64,000 nucleotides of DNA from Spirodela intermedia (Eukaryota > Streptophyta > Magnoliopsida > Alismatales > Araceae): assembly GCA_902729315.2 (NCBI GenBank), contig LR746267.1, positions 4,038,386 to 4,102,385 of the forward strand, given 5' to 3'. Below the pieces are notes generated by a model. That model was not told the origin of the DNA and did no database searches. It saw only the letters and a list, made by a program, of their open reading frames with translations. Positions 50,735 through 62,800 of this stretch are shown here, one piece after another. The translations under genes were made by a program, and so were the position numbers. Every line of letters starts with the position of its first letter. Position 1 is the first letter of the stretch.

Positions 50735-51990
50735 CAGCCAACACTTGGCAGCTGACCTAGAGGGTGTTGCATGAGAGTGGGAAGCTCAATCGAGGAAGCC
50801 ATAAGCTATACTTGATTGACTAAGGAACCCACATAAAACACATGTGTGACACTCCCCTTCCATGTCACCAAGGGACAACTAGGCATGGGGCAAGGAGTGT
50901 TTGTGCACAAGTGTATATGTGGTGGCAGACCACCTGATTTTATGGAACACTCTCCCCATATGGTCATAGCCATTATGTTTTTGTGAGAGGGCACTTGAAA
51001 GCAAAGTAAGCTCATAATTATATTGATCTCAAAACCTTTGAAACAATCGATGTGGAACTAAAACATAGTTGAAACATGTCAACAAAATAATGCTGAAAAT
51101 ACTCCTATAGTATTAGAAGAAAACGTGGCCATGAGCTCATTATTTCAAGGGTCTTTTGGTCTTTCTTTAACCCTCTTTCATTCAGCAAGGTGACTAGCAA
51201 AGGTTTGAATCCCAACAAAGTTAAAATTTACATTTTTATTTATTTCAACTTGCGATTTTTCTATAGAGCATTGGTCAATAGTCAAGCCGCTCAAATCCCT
51301 CAATCTTTAGTGAAATTTTTGTTAATGATTATCGTGGATCATCGTTAGAATTGACTAATAATTTTACGTATAAAAATCATAAATTTTTTGAGGAAATCAT
51401 TTTTGATTGATCAATGAACAAGTCATCATCTAGAATAAGACAATAGATTTGAGAGACTAATTGCAGCCTTAGTAGAGCATTCCAAATATGATATGAGCCT
51501 CCTCTTACTATGTGGACTTGAGTAAGGGCCTTCTAAAGATGTGCTTCACTTCCATCCAACTCAACTTTATCAAGTGATAACCATCAAAGAACCCATTGCA
51601 GTTGAACTTTTATTCTATCAAGTGATAGTCACTGAAGATGTTTCACCAACTTCCATCATCACTTTTTGGACATGGTAAAAAGGATCCAAAGTTTGGTCAC
51701 ATCATGCATATCTAAGGAGAGCCTTTAAATCGTTTAGTTTAAAAATCAACAAAATTATATTCTTTAAGAAAAATTCTGAAATTTTATCTATACTATGTTA
51801 TACACGTGATTGACTTGAAAACATTTCACTATTTTTGAAGCTTTTTATCAAATTAAGATAAATACATTTATTTAAAAATATTCTAAATATATTAAAATTA
51901 ATATTTTTTTAATTTTATAAATTAAAATTTACATGAATTATTATGCAACAATTAACTCAAATCAATATACTTAAATTCTCTTTAAAAAAA
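50735..51990. repeat. Dispersed repeat R1, copy d, lying inside the gypsy remnant
   Basis: It aligns with copy a through the CACTCCCCTTCCATGTCACC block (50850), the GGGCAAGGAGTG block, the B-box-like GGTTTGAATCCC (51204), the GAGCCTCCTCTTACT block (51496) and the ACAATTAACTCAAATCA end. It sits between gag (ending about 50545) and protease (starting 52006) of the same-strand gypsy remnant. Confidence 0.65.
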
Positions 51991-52005
51991 TATTAACTAA
52001 AGCTA

Positions 52006-54360
52006 TGAAATTTCAAGTGGAGATTGATAATAAACTAGTCATGAGTTTTCTCGATAGTAGAACAACTCACAACTTCATTGGTTACAGCATTATGAAGGAA
52101 CTTAGTCCACCAATTACAAGTATCTTACAATACTAACTGATCTAGTACTAGGGAAGAGATAACCAAAGAGTTGTCGTCAACTTACAAGTGATAGTCATCT
52201 AAGATGACCGATTGATCTTTCTTCTAGTCATGATCAATATTGTCCCAAGAGTTCAATGGATGAAAGCCCAAAAGAACATCGAACTAGACTTCAAACAATG
52301 GATCATATCCTTCAAAATTAAAGTAGTGTAAGTGACCTTCAAAAAAAGGCTCTAAAAATTTTGTCAGTCATCTCTCTCTAATCCTTGTCATGTAGCATTA
52401 AAATGGGACAAATCTGCTATGAGATATTTTAATTAACACAATAGGACTTAAAGGTAAATTCAACTTCCCTCGAACATCAGCTTAGACTCCAAGTCAAGAC
52501 AACTTCGCTGACATTTAAAGACTCCCAATAGAGATCTAGATCATCAAATTCCCCTAAAACAAAATTCAAAGCCAATCAACATGAGGCTCTTTAGGTACCA
52601 ATATTTCTAGAAAATAAAATTAAAGAAATTGATTTGAAAAATATTAGAAATAAACATCACCCAACACTCAAATAGCCTCTTTTTAAGTCATGTTCTCCTT
52701 CTTTAAAAAAGAGATGGGTTGTGAAGATCTTACTTGGACTATTACACCCTCAAGAAGGCAATAACCTCATAAAAAGAAGACCTTACTTGGACTATAACAC
52801 CCTCAAAAAAGAGATGACTTAAACAAAGCACAAGTATGTTCAAAACTAAATCTTCTATTTGGTTATCATAAGATTAGAATCTAAGCTAAAGACATGTCAG
52901 AAGCACTATTTCAGACACAAAATCTATCACAAATTCCTCATAATGCCTTTTGGCCTCTCAGAACTTTTAGATGTTAATGAATTAGATTTTCTACAAATTT
53001 CTCAGAAACTCTATCTAACTTAGGTACTCAAAGCCCTATAGTCTCACCAACTACACATCAACCCAGAGAAGTGTTCCTTTGGGCCGCTATGAATAACCTA
53101 ACTTAACCATTAGATATCTATAGAAATTGTCATAGTAGATCTAGCTGTGAAAGTAGTCAAAAGGTCACCATCCCCTCCCAAACTCTATGAGCTTCAAGGA
53201 TTTTTTGGCTTGACAAGGTATCATCAACACTTCAATGTCGGATACAAGTTTATCACGTAGGCTACCATATAGTAGCTCAAACACAATACTTTCAATTGGG
53301 CCTCAACATCAATAGCCTACTAATAGCTCAAGACCACCTTGACTTCTCTCTAGGTTTTGAATTTGAAGGAGATGTCTCTACAAGTTCAAGATTACTATGA
53401 TTTTAGTTTTGGTACTATCTCTCCCCAACTTCTCTCTAAGTTTTGAATTGGAAGCAAACACATCTAATCGCAAAGTCAAATATGCCATCTTATAGTTAAA
53501 GAAGATGATTGCATTCTTTGGCTAGACCTTGTCCTTTGTTGAGAAACTGAAGATTATCAATGAGCAAGTGATTAATGATCTCAAAGCTTCCAAATGAATT
53601 TTGCAACTCAAAAATTTATGGACACTCGGAATTTCTACACACTGATCTTTGGATTGGAGAATATGTGAAGTCGATTGACATGAAGATGTGCAACAAGAGG
53701 TATGTATATACATATTCTATGTGCTAGAAAAACATTTTGAGTCCCTCTTCTTTATTAGCCTTCTACAACCTTTTATCTATTTTGAAGAGAATCTAGGATG
53801 ATTTAGCAATAATGTTTTTCAAAATATTGTCCTATTTAGGTGGTTTAGTGCAATCCTAGTCATGGTTGATTGGTTGAACAAATACACTCAATTTTCTCCC
53901 CTCCAATACAACCATAGCACAAGACACAATAGAAATCTTTATTTGAGATATTGTTGGACATGGTGATTTTGTGGAATCAATCTTCACTAATTGAGATTGG
54001 ATTCTTATGCGTAGTTTTTGGAAGCAATTATTCAAGTTACTAGGAAAAACTCTCCATAGACAAATAATCAGTACAAACTGACCAAATAGGGTCTAGAGCC
54101 CTATCTTCATTAGGAATTGCCCATACCAATAGAGTAAATGGTTGACATGGGACTAATTTTAGTTCAGTACAAATTTTAATTCATCTTTTGGGTCATAGTT
54201 CTTCTACATCATCTACAGGTGTAACTTGCCTACCTTCCTCTAGGAGGAGAATCAGATGGCAAAATCAAGTGAACTTGATCACCTCATTCAACACAAGCAG
54301 CATCTAGCTAAGCCTCAAGTTCACATGAAGGCTTATGCTGACCTAAGCAGTGAGACATTG
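52006..54360 (+). pseudogene. Decayed Ty3/gypsy pol (protease, RT, RNase H, integrase)
   Basis: Broken + strand frames follow the gypsy order. Protease: KFQVEIDNKLVMSFLDSRTT (family LIDSGATHNFI, Gly changed to Arg), about 52006-52080. Reverse transcriptase: GYHKIRI near 52857, NPEKCSFG near 53060, ELQGFFGLTRYHQHF near 53190 (family ELRGFLGLTGYYRRF). RNase H: FNWASTS near 53293. Integrase: ILVMVDWLNKYTQFSPL near 53857 (family LVVVDRLSKYAHFIPL). End of pol: LDHLIQHKQHLAKPQVHMKA near 54277 (family LxxxLxxAQxRMKxYAD). There are stops and frameshifts throughout. Confidence 0.78.
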
Positions 54361-54599
54361 CATTTGCAAATTAAGGGAGGCCTCATCTACCTTTAGCTTT
54401 TGCCCATCTTGACAAAATTCACTCACAAGGAAACTAATGGAGTCAAGGGCCAACACCAAGAGGCCTTGTAGAAAATTCCAAGTCAAGAGGAACCAATTCA
54501 AGCCCAATTGGAGGATGAACAAGAGGGAGAACTGGTCAAAGTCTAAGCCTAGGATCATGAAGAAAAGGCCTAGAAGGAGTAGGAGGATCACTTAAAGGG

Positions 54600-55060
54600 G
54601 GCATCCAAGCCCACTTCTTCTTTCTCCTGCCACTCTCCCATTAAGGCATCCTTTGAAGAGATGCCTCTAATTACCCTTCTAGCCTGCATAACTACCTCTA
54701 ATTTACATCCAAAACCACCCTCAGACAAGAGGGAAGTTAAATGGTCAAGGGTTGACTAGAACACCTCTTCAAAGTAATCTTTGGAGAAGTCATCACCCCT
54801 TAGGCAGTTAATAAAGATGCGCCTAAGCCTTGACTTCTATTTTTAATATTTTTCTATCCCTTGTAACTACCCCAAAAATACTCATAAATAGAGGGCACAA
54901 ACTCTTGTGATGGATAGTGGAATCAGACTTGAATTTGAAGTGAATTTTTTCACTTTTTCTTTGCTCCCTAAAGGAAAGATTGTGAAGGTCAAAGTTGTCC
55001 CTAAAGGGAAGGTCGAGAAGGTTTTCCACTCAATATTTTTCCACCTTTCTTCTTTTCTAA
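54600..55060. other. Possible LTR-like flank of the gypsy remnant
   Basis: Directly after the pol remnant is a stretch with a CATAAATA TATA-like box (54883), then GAGGGCACAAACTCTTGTGATGG, and a short direct repeat around CCCTAAAGGRAAG (54966 and 55002). This resembles the promoter and R region of an LTR, but the boundaries and partner LTR were not found. Confidence 0.35.
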
Positions 55061-58000
55061 CCATTCTTCTTCTTCCATGAAAATCTTCCTCTCCTTTTCA
55101 ATACTTAAAAGTGTGAAGGTATCAATTTTACACTCAAGGTACACATTGACACCCTCTTTTACACTTGAAGTTGTCACTTCAAGAATTATGAAATCAAGAC
55201 ATTCTCTTCAAGAATCCTATTCTCTTCAAGTTTTATTTCAGTGGTTGATCGGATCCTATTCTATTCAAGTTTTAGGATTAACTTAATATTGGGATAAATC
55301 TCCCCATTGAGTCTCATCCTAAGAGTGAATTCTCCTAGATTCTTACTTGAATTCCTTTTGAATAATCTTAATTTTGACTTTCATCCTCTATCCTGCATCA
55401 AAACCTCTACGAAAAGTTGGCCCTATATTACATCAGCTCATTAAAGGTCCTTGAACATATTGGCCTAGTGAGTTACTCATATCACTTTGGTTATTACTAT
55501 GAAAATGATCAAATCTTAAATATTTATAAACCAAATTTTAAAAAATTGTTAAAATTATTTTTTCTTCAATTCAAGTCATCCACACAGAGGATGGTTGATC
55601 TCAATATAAATTTCTTTTTCGTTCCATGTAATAAAAAAATGAAATAAAAAATATTTTTCTCTGCATTTTTATCTCCTTCAATGTTTGATGATGGTGTCAC
55701 AAAGTTTTAAGCCTAGAATTTTCCTACTTTTATATCTTCCCACATTTAGAATTGATTGATGACTCTAGATCTTTAAACAATTTCAGCAAAAAAGGTAGAA
55801 AAAAATTAAAATAAAATAAAAATAAAAGGATGAAAACTAAATCATAAATCAAGAAAAATAGGGAAACAGAGAAATATAATCAGTGACAAGGAGAACTCAC
55901 TAGAAGTGAACTAGGAAATACAACTGAGTCGAATTCATACAAAAATTAATAAATCTTTTAAAATAAATGGATTCATATGATTGTATAAAAGTTAAATTTG
56001 ACAAGGAAACATAAAATCTCAAGAACTATTGAAATTAAAATTAAAATGCATATCCATTGGTAGAGTCACTCAATTATTGGTAAAATAGGAAAATGAGTTC
56101 AGTTCATATGTTTTTTAAAATAAGTAATACATCGAACGAAATCAATTCAAGTCAACTTTAATCAAATATAATCCATATCACAGAAGAACAATTATAAAAA
56201 TTAAATCAATGTACAAACTTATCCTTGTCTATCACCTAGGAAGAAAGTATCATCACAAATAGAAATAACCTTTTCTATCACCTAGGACTTAACCTTATTG
56301 CTTGACTATCACTCAAATGATAGTTTAAGTGAAAATAATAATAAAATGCAATGAAAATAGAAATAAAATTTAGAAACTCCTATGATCACTTTTCATGTTT
56401 GATTGTCATTTGGAGAGAGATTGGCCAGAAAGTGCTTCGTAGTTCCTCAATTCACCTACAATGTCCATCTCAAAACCTTGCTCCATTTTTCTTGAAGCTT
56501 TCTTCAGATCATGATCCCCTAAAATCTCAACACTATCCACCAAAAAAAGGAAATTTCGTATGTTCCTTTCACCATCCAAAATTTAGTATGCTGATTGATG
56601 TATACATGTATGACATGGGTTAAAATGTTGACCCATATCTTTCTTCATTTACTTATATTGACATAACTCATAAATCTCTTGATATATCTTTTTACTAATG
56701 TGGCCATGAATACCTATACTTTTACCATTACTTTTATGATTTCTGAATTACTAAATAAATCATTTCATAAGTTTTTAAAAAACCCAAGAAAAAGAAACTT
56801 TCAAAATTTTAACTTCACTATCAATTTTTTTATCAATTCCAATATTTCTCAAGGATATAAACATTAGATTATCATGTTAGTATATATATTAAAAATCATA
56901 AATATATTCATCATTCGTAGATGTTAGTATAAATGTTAGATAGTTGTACTTTATGTATTATATGAAAATAAAGTATTATCACTTATCAATTGAATCTTCC
57001 ACCCATTTCAAGTATCCACTAGGTGCTCCATGTATCACAACTTAGAAAGGTAGATGGTTCAACCTCCCTAGGCTCCATTGGCCTACTAAGGCTGAACAAA
57101 GATTGTAGTTGGACTGTGCAACCATCTAAAATCCTAATTGTCCAATATGGGTCGCCTGAGCCTAAAGTGCTTATCAAATGATAGGAGCTACCCAACTTAA
57201 TTCATAGGGGGATCATGTGGGCATCCACCCAAACCATATGCCAAAAATTCCTTAAATTAAACCTAGAAGACAAGGTTTAATTTATAGGGGAGACTTTTGT
57301 TGAGACGCTCACCTCAACCTAGAAGACTTTCATTCCCTCGTCCATTCAACCATCTCTTTCTCACTGCCATCTTCAGGGCTCCATCACATCTTTGAGGAAT
57401 TTGAGAAGAACTCCCGTGTGGACTCTAGCTAGGTGGGATTGAGAAATTTGAGCATTGATGACCCCCTTTAATCTCTTCCATGGCTGAATGTCTTCGTTTA
57501 CTAAAAAACTGCGGGTGGGGTTGTCTTGCTGGGCTCACTGTTGTTACTTCGCCCCTATTCAGGAGAGAATGAGGAAAAAGGATGAGAAGATGTAGAGCTT
57601 CATCCTTGCGAAGACACTAAAATACCTGTATCTCTTGTTCTCTCTGCCACGGCGATCCCCTTGGATGAGTGGATCTACAATACAGAAGCCCATCCCTTAA
57701 GAAAAATACTGAGAGGCAATGGAGTAGTCTCTGATTGAGTTTTTTGAGGAAAGGGGGCCTAAAATGTTGCCCCCTCTTGATTCCTTCTCTCACCATTATT
57801 GCCTCTCAAAATAAATCTGGTTTTGCTTCCTAGCCGAGTGTTAAATCTGTTCTTTATTTCCTCAATACTAGCTCACTCTCACCATCTCTCGCCCTTGTTC
57901 TCTGTCTTCTCCTCAATTCTATGAGGCCTGCGAAGAGTTAAAGAGATCTATTTGACCACAGCTTTCTCAGTTTCCTCTAAATGAATAGACACCTACTTGC

Positions 58001-58409
58001 CTTCTTCACCTTATTGATGACAGCTTACTAAGAGATTACGATGAAGATGAAAATGAGAACGTAATATAAGTCAAATAAATGATGCAGAAATCACAAACAC
58101 TATCAGAAATAGAAGAAGGAGAAATCCGAATCTAGCTCAACATAATCTACTATTAGAGAAGTGGGGTTAGGACTAGGTAGTTTAGGCAAACCGCTAGACG
58201 TAGGGTATTCATAATTAACAGTGTAGATTGTTTTATCACCGGGATGAATCATGCAATGTATGAAAATAATTGCTATCCTATAAGATCACTCATGACGATA
58301 ATGACAAGAAAAATATACTAAAAGAGCAGGGAATACCAAGTGTAAGAAACGAGAGAACCAATTATGAAAGGAAGTCACCAAAGGGACCATGGTCAGAGAT
58401 GGTCGATCA
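55061..58409. other. AT-rich spacer; no gene seen
   Basis: About 3.3 kb with no recognisable exon. A CTTCAAG/ATTCTATTC-type sequence repeats near 55198-55270, and retrotransposon-leader-like DNA occurs near 57300-57410. Nothing more can be supported. Confidence 0.4.
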
Positions 58410-58503
58410 TTGACTGTTGACTGAGTGGTGCCGTTGACTGTTGACCAAGCGAACGACCACGAAATGGTCGTACATTTGGCAGCGAACGACCACGAAATGG
58501 TCG
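58410..58503. promoter_or_regulatory. W-box cluster next to a twin 21-bp near-palindromic repeat
   Basis: Four WRKY-type W-box cores fall within 37 bases: TTGACT at 58410, 58417 and 58434, and TTGACC at 58441. Directly after, a 21-base unit (58450-58470) is repeated exactly at 58483-58503. Each unit contains CGACCA and TGGTCG five bases apart, a small palindrome. The cluster is about 1.4 kb upstream of gene E, so it may regulate E or an unseen minus-strand gene. Function is inferred from motif only. Confidence 0.45.
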
Positions 58504-59673
58504 CGACGACCTCGGCATTCCATGGAGGTGAGGAGGATGACGAAGCAGATGGGAGTGCAAGAAGTACCGATGACGACGTTGGAGCCGACGACGACGAGGG
58601 CGAAGATTCCGTCTCCTTCAGAGTGGAGCAGTTCCCGCTGTCGAGGCCCCCCCGTCGCCGCCGAAGGGCTTCCTCTCGCTACTGAGAAGAAACAAACCAG
58701 GGCAGTCGTTACCCCGCCCGGACCAGCATGAATCCTTCAGAGAGTAGCCCCCGCTGATCTCCTCGCGAGGAGAAGGAGAAGAAAAAAAAAAACCAGACGT
58801 CGTTATTGTGCGATGAAGCGCTTTTCAGCTGGAGAAATATAACCAAACGTACGTATTTTGCTCCGTTTAGAGTCCACGGTCAGATTTAGCTGAAAATGGA
58901 AAAATAGGTAAAACCCATTATATGTGGTCAAGTCAAACGTTCCACCCGATGCTCGTCAAACCAAGCCAATTGCCCGGAAGCTAGTCTCCTCCCCGGAAAC
59001 GGCCCCCGATGACGAGAGTAACTAGGCTGCGGGGCCCAAAGGATGTCAAATGGGATCGCTAGTCATGTATCACTTCCTCGTGGACGCGAGCTCAAGTAGT
59101 ATGACCAAGCTGCCCAACGAGCACAGATTTCAATCCTCAGGGAGTCCCAAGGGATGGAAGAAGACCCGGTCAAACCCGGTCGTCCAACGACTACAGACTT
59201 TTGAACACTGAGTAAAGGGTTTTCGACAGTTCCATGTTCATCTTCTCACAAGCTTTCTCTCTCTTCACAGACTGTTGGGTGGTTTCGGAACAAACGTGTG
59301 AACAGTGGAAGGAGCGGCGACCAAGTTCTCAAAGATGGCAGTAAGCACGGGCATAATTCACTCTCATGTGGTTTAGAATTCTACAGTTTTTGCCCTTCGC
59401 TGGGTGTTAGATCGTTTTATCCTGCTCATTGGCTAAAAATGGCTAGATCATTTCATGTAATATAGTCCGGCCACAGGGGATCGCTAGGGTTTCAGTTGAA
59501 GGGTATCGATTATAATAGACTCCTGTGTAAATATCGATAGGAACAAACAAAAAGATGACGGAACGCAAGCAAGAAAGACCAGGCAAAAAGACGAGCTGGG
59601 GAGGAAACTAGTGTGCAACCTCGCATTGTTCCTCTACCGGAGATATTTTATGGTCGGAAGCAAGAATATGGGG
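58504..59673. other. GC-rich region and gene E upstream DNA; no gene confirmed
   Basis: 58504-58740 is GC-rich with Asp/Glu- or Arg-rich open frames on the + strand (for example 58425-58685, 86 codons). The codon bias looks like a first exon or CpG island, but no splice structure or homology is visible. The rest is ordinary promoter-side DNA. Confidence 0.4.
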
Positions 59674-59680
59674 TATATAA
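59674..59680 (+). promoter_or_regulatory. TATA box of gene E
   Basis: TATATAA in a GGGG-TATATAA-TCAACGG context, 134 bases before the gene E start codon. That leaves room for a 5-prime UTR of about 100 bases. Confidence 0.6.
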
Positions 59681-59813
59681 TCAACGGCCGTCGCAGTCAG
59701 ATATGACCCTATTGTTCGTTGGATGCATATGCATGACTGTTCTGATTAGAAGATTACTGTGCCCTCTAAAGATCGGAGATCTGAACATCTGAGTCCGAGG
59801 TACTATTTCCAGC

Positions 59814-62800
59814 ATGCGGAAATCCTCGACGATCCTCCCTTACTGCTTAGTAGTCTCTCTCTTCGTCCTCGTATCGTCCTCAAGCGGTATAGACACAATT
59901 CAGCAGTTGCAGAACATCAGCGATGGCAAGACTCTCGTCTCCGCCGGCGGGATCTTCGTGCTGGGGTTCTTCTCTCCGGGGGATTCCGGTAAGAGGTATC
60001 TGGGCATATGGTTCGCCGTTTCTAATACAACAGTCGTATGGGTCGCGAACAGAGATAAGCCTCTCAACGACTCCTCCGGTATCCTGCGCATCGACACCAG
60101 CGGCAATCTCGTCCTCACCGGGAACCCTCCCAACACAATCTTCTGGTCTACGGGACAAACCAGCTCGGTCGGCGCCACCGCACAGCTGCTGGACTCCGGC
60201 AATTTCGTGCTCAGAGAAGGGAGCAGTCCTACGGGCGGAGACTTTCTGTGGCAAAGCTTCGACCACCCAACGGATACCATGCTTGCGGGGATGAAGATCG
60301 GGCCGGACTACAGGACCAGGCGTGATCGGAACCTGACGGCGTGGAGGAACGCGACCGATCCCTCGCCGGGGCGATTCACCTACAAGCTGGATCCTCGCGG
60401 GATGGGTCAGCCCTTCGTGCTGGATAACACGACGGTGATTTTCCGCAGTGGCCCCTGGAATGGGATCCAGTTCAGCGGCACGCCGTCGATGAAGACCTAC
60501 CCGAGGTTCAGGTCCACCGTCGTCCAGAATCAGGATGAGGCGTACTACCAGTTCATGGTAACCCAGCCGGCGACCCTCACGAGACTGATGATTGATAATT
60601 CCGGAAAGTTGACGCGCTCTCTGTGGGATGATGAGAAGTTGGACTGGCTGGAGCTGTGGAGGTCCGACAGAGACCGGTGCGGGGAATACGCCTACTGCGG
60701 CCACAACGGGGTCTGCAACAGCGATGCTTCTCTCGCATGCAAGTGCCTCCCGGGATTCCGGGCCAGGAACCAAGAGCAGTGGGACTTTCAGAACTGGAGT
60801 GGAGGCTGCGTGAGGAATACGAGTCTGAACTGCACCGACGGCGACGGGTTTCGGCTGGAGACGGGGATGAAATTGCCGGACACGGTGAACTCCACCGTCC
60901 ACGTGGAAATGAATCTCGATGAATGTAGGGAAACATGTCGGAAGAATTGCTTCTGCGTGGCATACGCGAGCGCGAACATCAGCGGAGGAGAAAGTGGTTG
61001 CATAACCTGGATTGGGGATCTGATTGATATGAGAACTTTTGGGCAAGTTGAAGATGGGCAAAACATTTACATACGACTTGCGAAGGCTGATCTCGGTACG
61101 TTCTACCATCTCACTCACCTGAGCGTTTACTCGAGTAAAATCACGTCTGACTGGTCTGAACCAGCGCCTCAAGGATGTTCAGATGTTCATATTTTTGGGG
61201 TCCCTCCCTCCAAAACCAGAATCACAAGTCGTAACTGGGTACGCTGATCTTCGGGGACGGAAATGGCTTATGCCTTTCCTGCGAGCAGCTCCCCGACCCG
61301 TTTTACCTACGGGTATTCGCTCCAGTGCTATTTGATACTTTGGAGAACAAGATTTGGGTTTCTGCTAGAGGGGAAAGCATAAAACTGGAGACTACCCTCT
61401 CTTGTTCTAATATCTCGGTGGGAATTTGCGGTTTGAAAGGAATTCACTATAGGAAACTGTTTTCGATTCCACTGAGGAACTTTTATTTTCCGGAGTTGAT
61501 TAGTCGTACTGAATTATTTCCAGGAAAGGAGATCCATTTTGACTAAAGGTTTCTCAGAAGTCAATATGGCTCGCCGGATGAACTGTTCATTAATGTTTTT
61601 TACTTTTTTTGAGGGGGGTTTTGGGGGGGGGGGGGGTGGGGAATAGGGACTGGCCCTTGCGGCCACAGCTGGGCTTTAATCCAGGGCGAATGGTTTGGGA
61701 GGGAAGGCCTCCCAAACCCATTGCTCGCAAGTGACCCCCCCCGGTCGACTACGTCCCTTAGCGGCAGGAAGCGCCCAAAGCCCTTCCCCTGTGGCGGAGG
61801 TCCAACTCGCGGTGCCATTCCCGTAAACGATGGCGGAGGGAGGGGGGGATAAAGTCCTTTCCGCCGGCAAAGCTGATTTCCCCGTGAGCATCCACCCAAA
61901 TTGATAATGTTCTCCGAGATTTCTTCAATATCTAATTCGAAATTGTTGAGAAACTTGCGTGATAGCCAAAATTTGTTTAATACTTTTGCCATTGCTTCTG
62001 GGTTTAGGAATGGTAGATAGCAAAATCAAGGTATGGCAACGACCACCCCCAGTTGACAACTATGCACCTTCCTCCATTCTCTTTTGAGATAATCGAATAA
62101 GCTCGGCTTTCTGCCAAGCAGGAAAGCCGAGCTTCATTCGCGTTGAATCTTCCTTCAGACTTGTCTTCTTAGAGGGGAGTTCTCAGCTCATCTACTTCAC
62201 GTTTTCTGTCCAGCAGCCTACAGAATGGCTGTGGAACATAATTAACTAGTGATCCCATGGGTACCCTTCATTTACAAGGCCGTGGAACACCACAGCAGCT
62301 TACAGAGTGGCTGTAAATCCGCATTCAGATGTTTACTTAGCATCAAATTATTTCTCATGCAGGAGAGATTCTTGGGAAACCATCCAAGAAGAAACACGCG
62401 ACAATCATCGCCATCACGGTGGGTTTAGCTTTGGTGTTGCTCTTTTTGGTACTTTGGGGATATTGCAGCTGGAGGAAGAGAAATCAGAACGCAGAAGCCA
62501 TAATCGAAGACGGTAAGCTGAAAAGACAATTTCACAAAGGATTTATATTTGATTTTCCTCATTTACAACTTTATCACTCAAATGAACCGGAAAACACTTT
62601 TAGATGTGGAAATAGTAATAGCACTGGAAATCACTTTTACCGTCTAGAAAAGCATTCGCGCTCATGCAATTGCTATTTAATCTTTGCTTCAATGGATCTA
62701 TGTCAGGTTCAAGGCATCAAACCGTCAACAACGGTCTTACTGATGAGAACAACGATCTGCCGCTGTTTGATTTGGGTACTATAGCATTGGCCACAAACAA

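Noticed and set aside
58425-58731. Acidic 86-codon and basic 96-codon overlapping frames
   Set aside because: Two overlapping frames in a GC-rich island, with part of the sequence being the 21-bp direct repeat. No evidence favours either as a protein.
59880-61172. 430-codon open frame on the minus strand
   Set aside because: It is exactly antisense to exon 1 of gene E; high GC leaves few stops. The + strand protein is a clear receptor ectodomain, and the antisense one matches no family.
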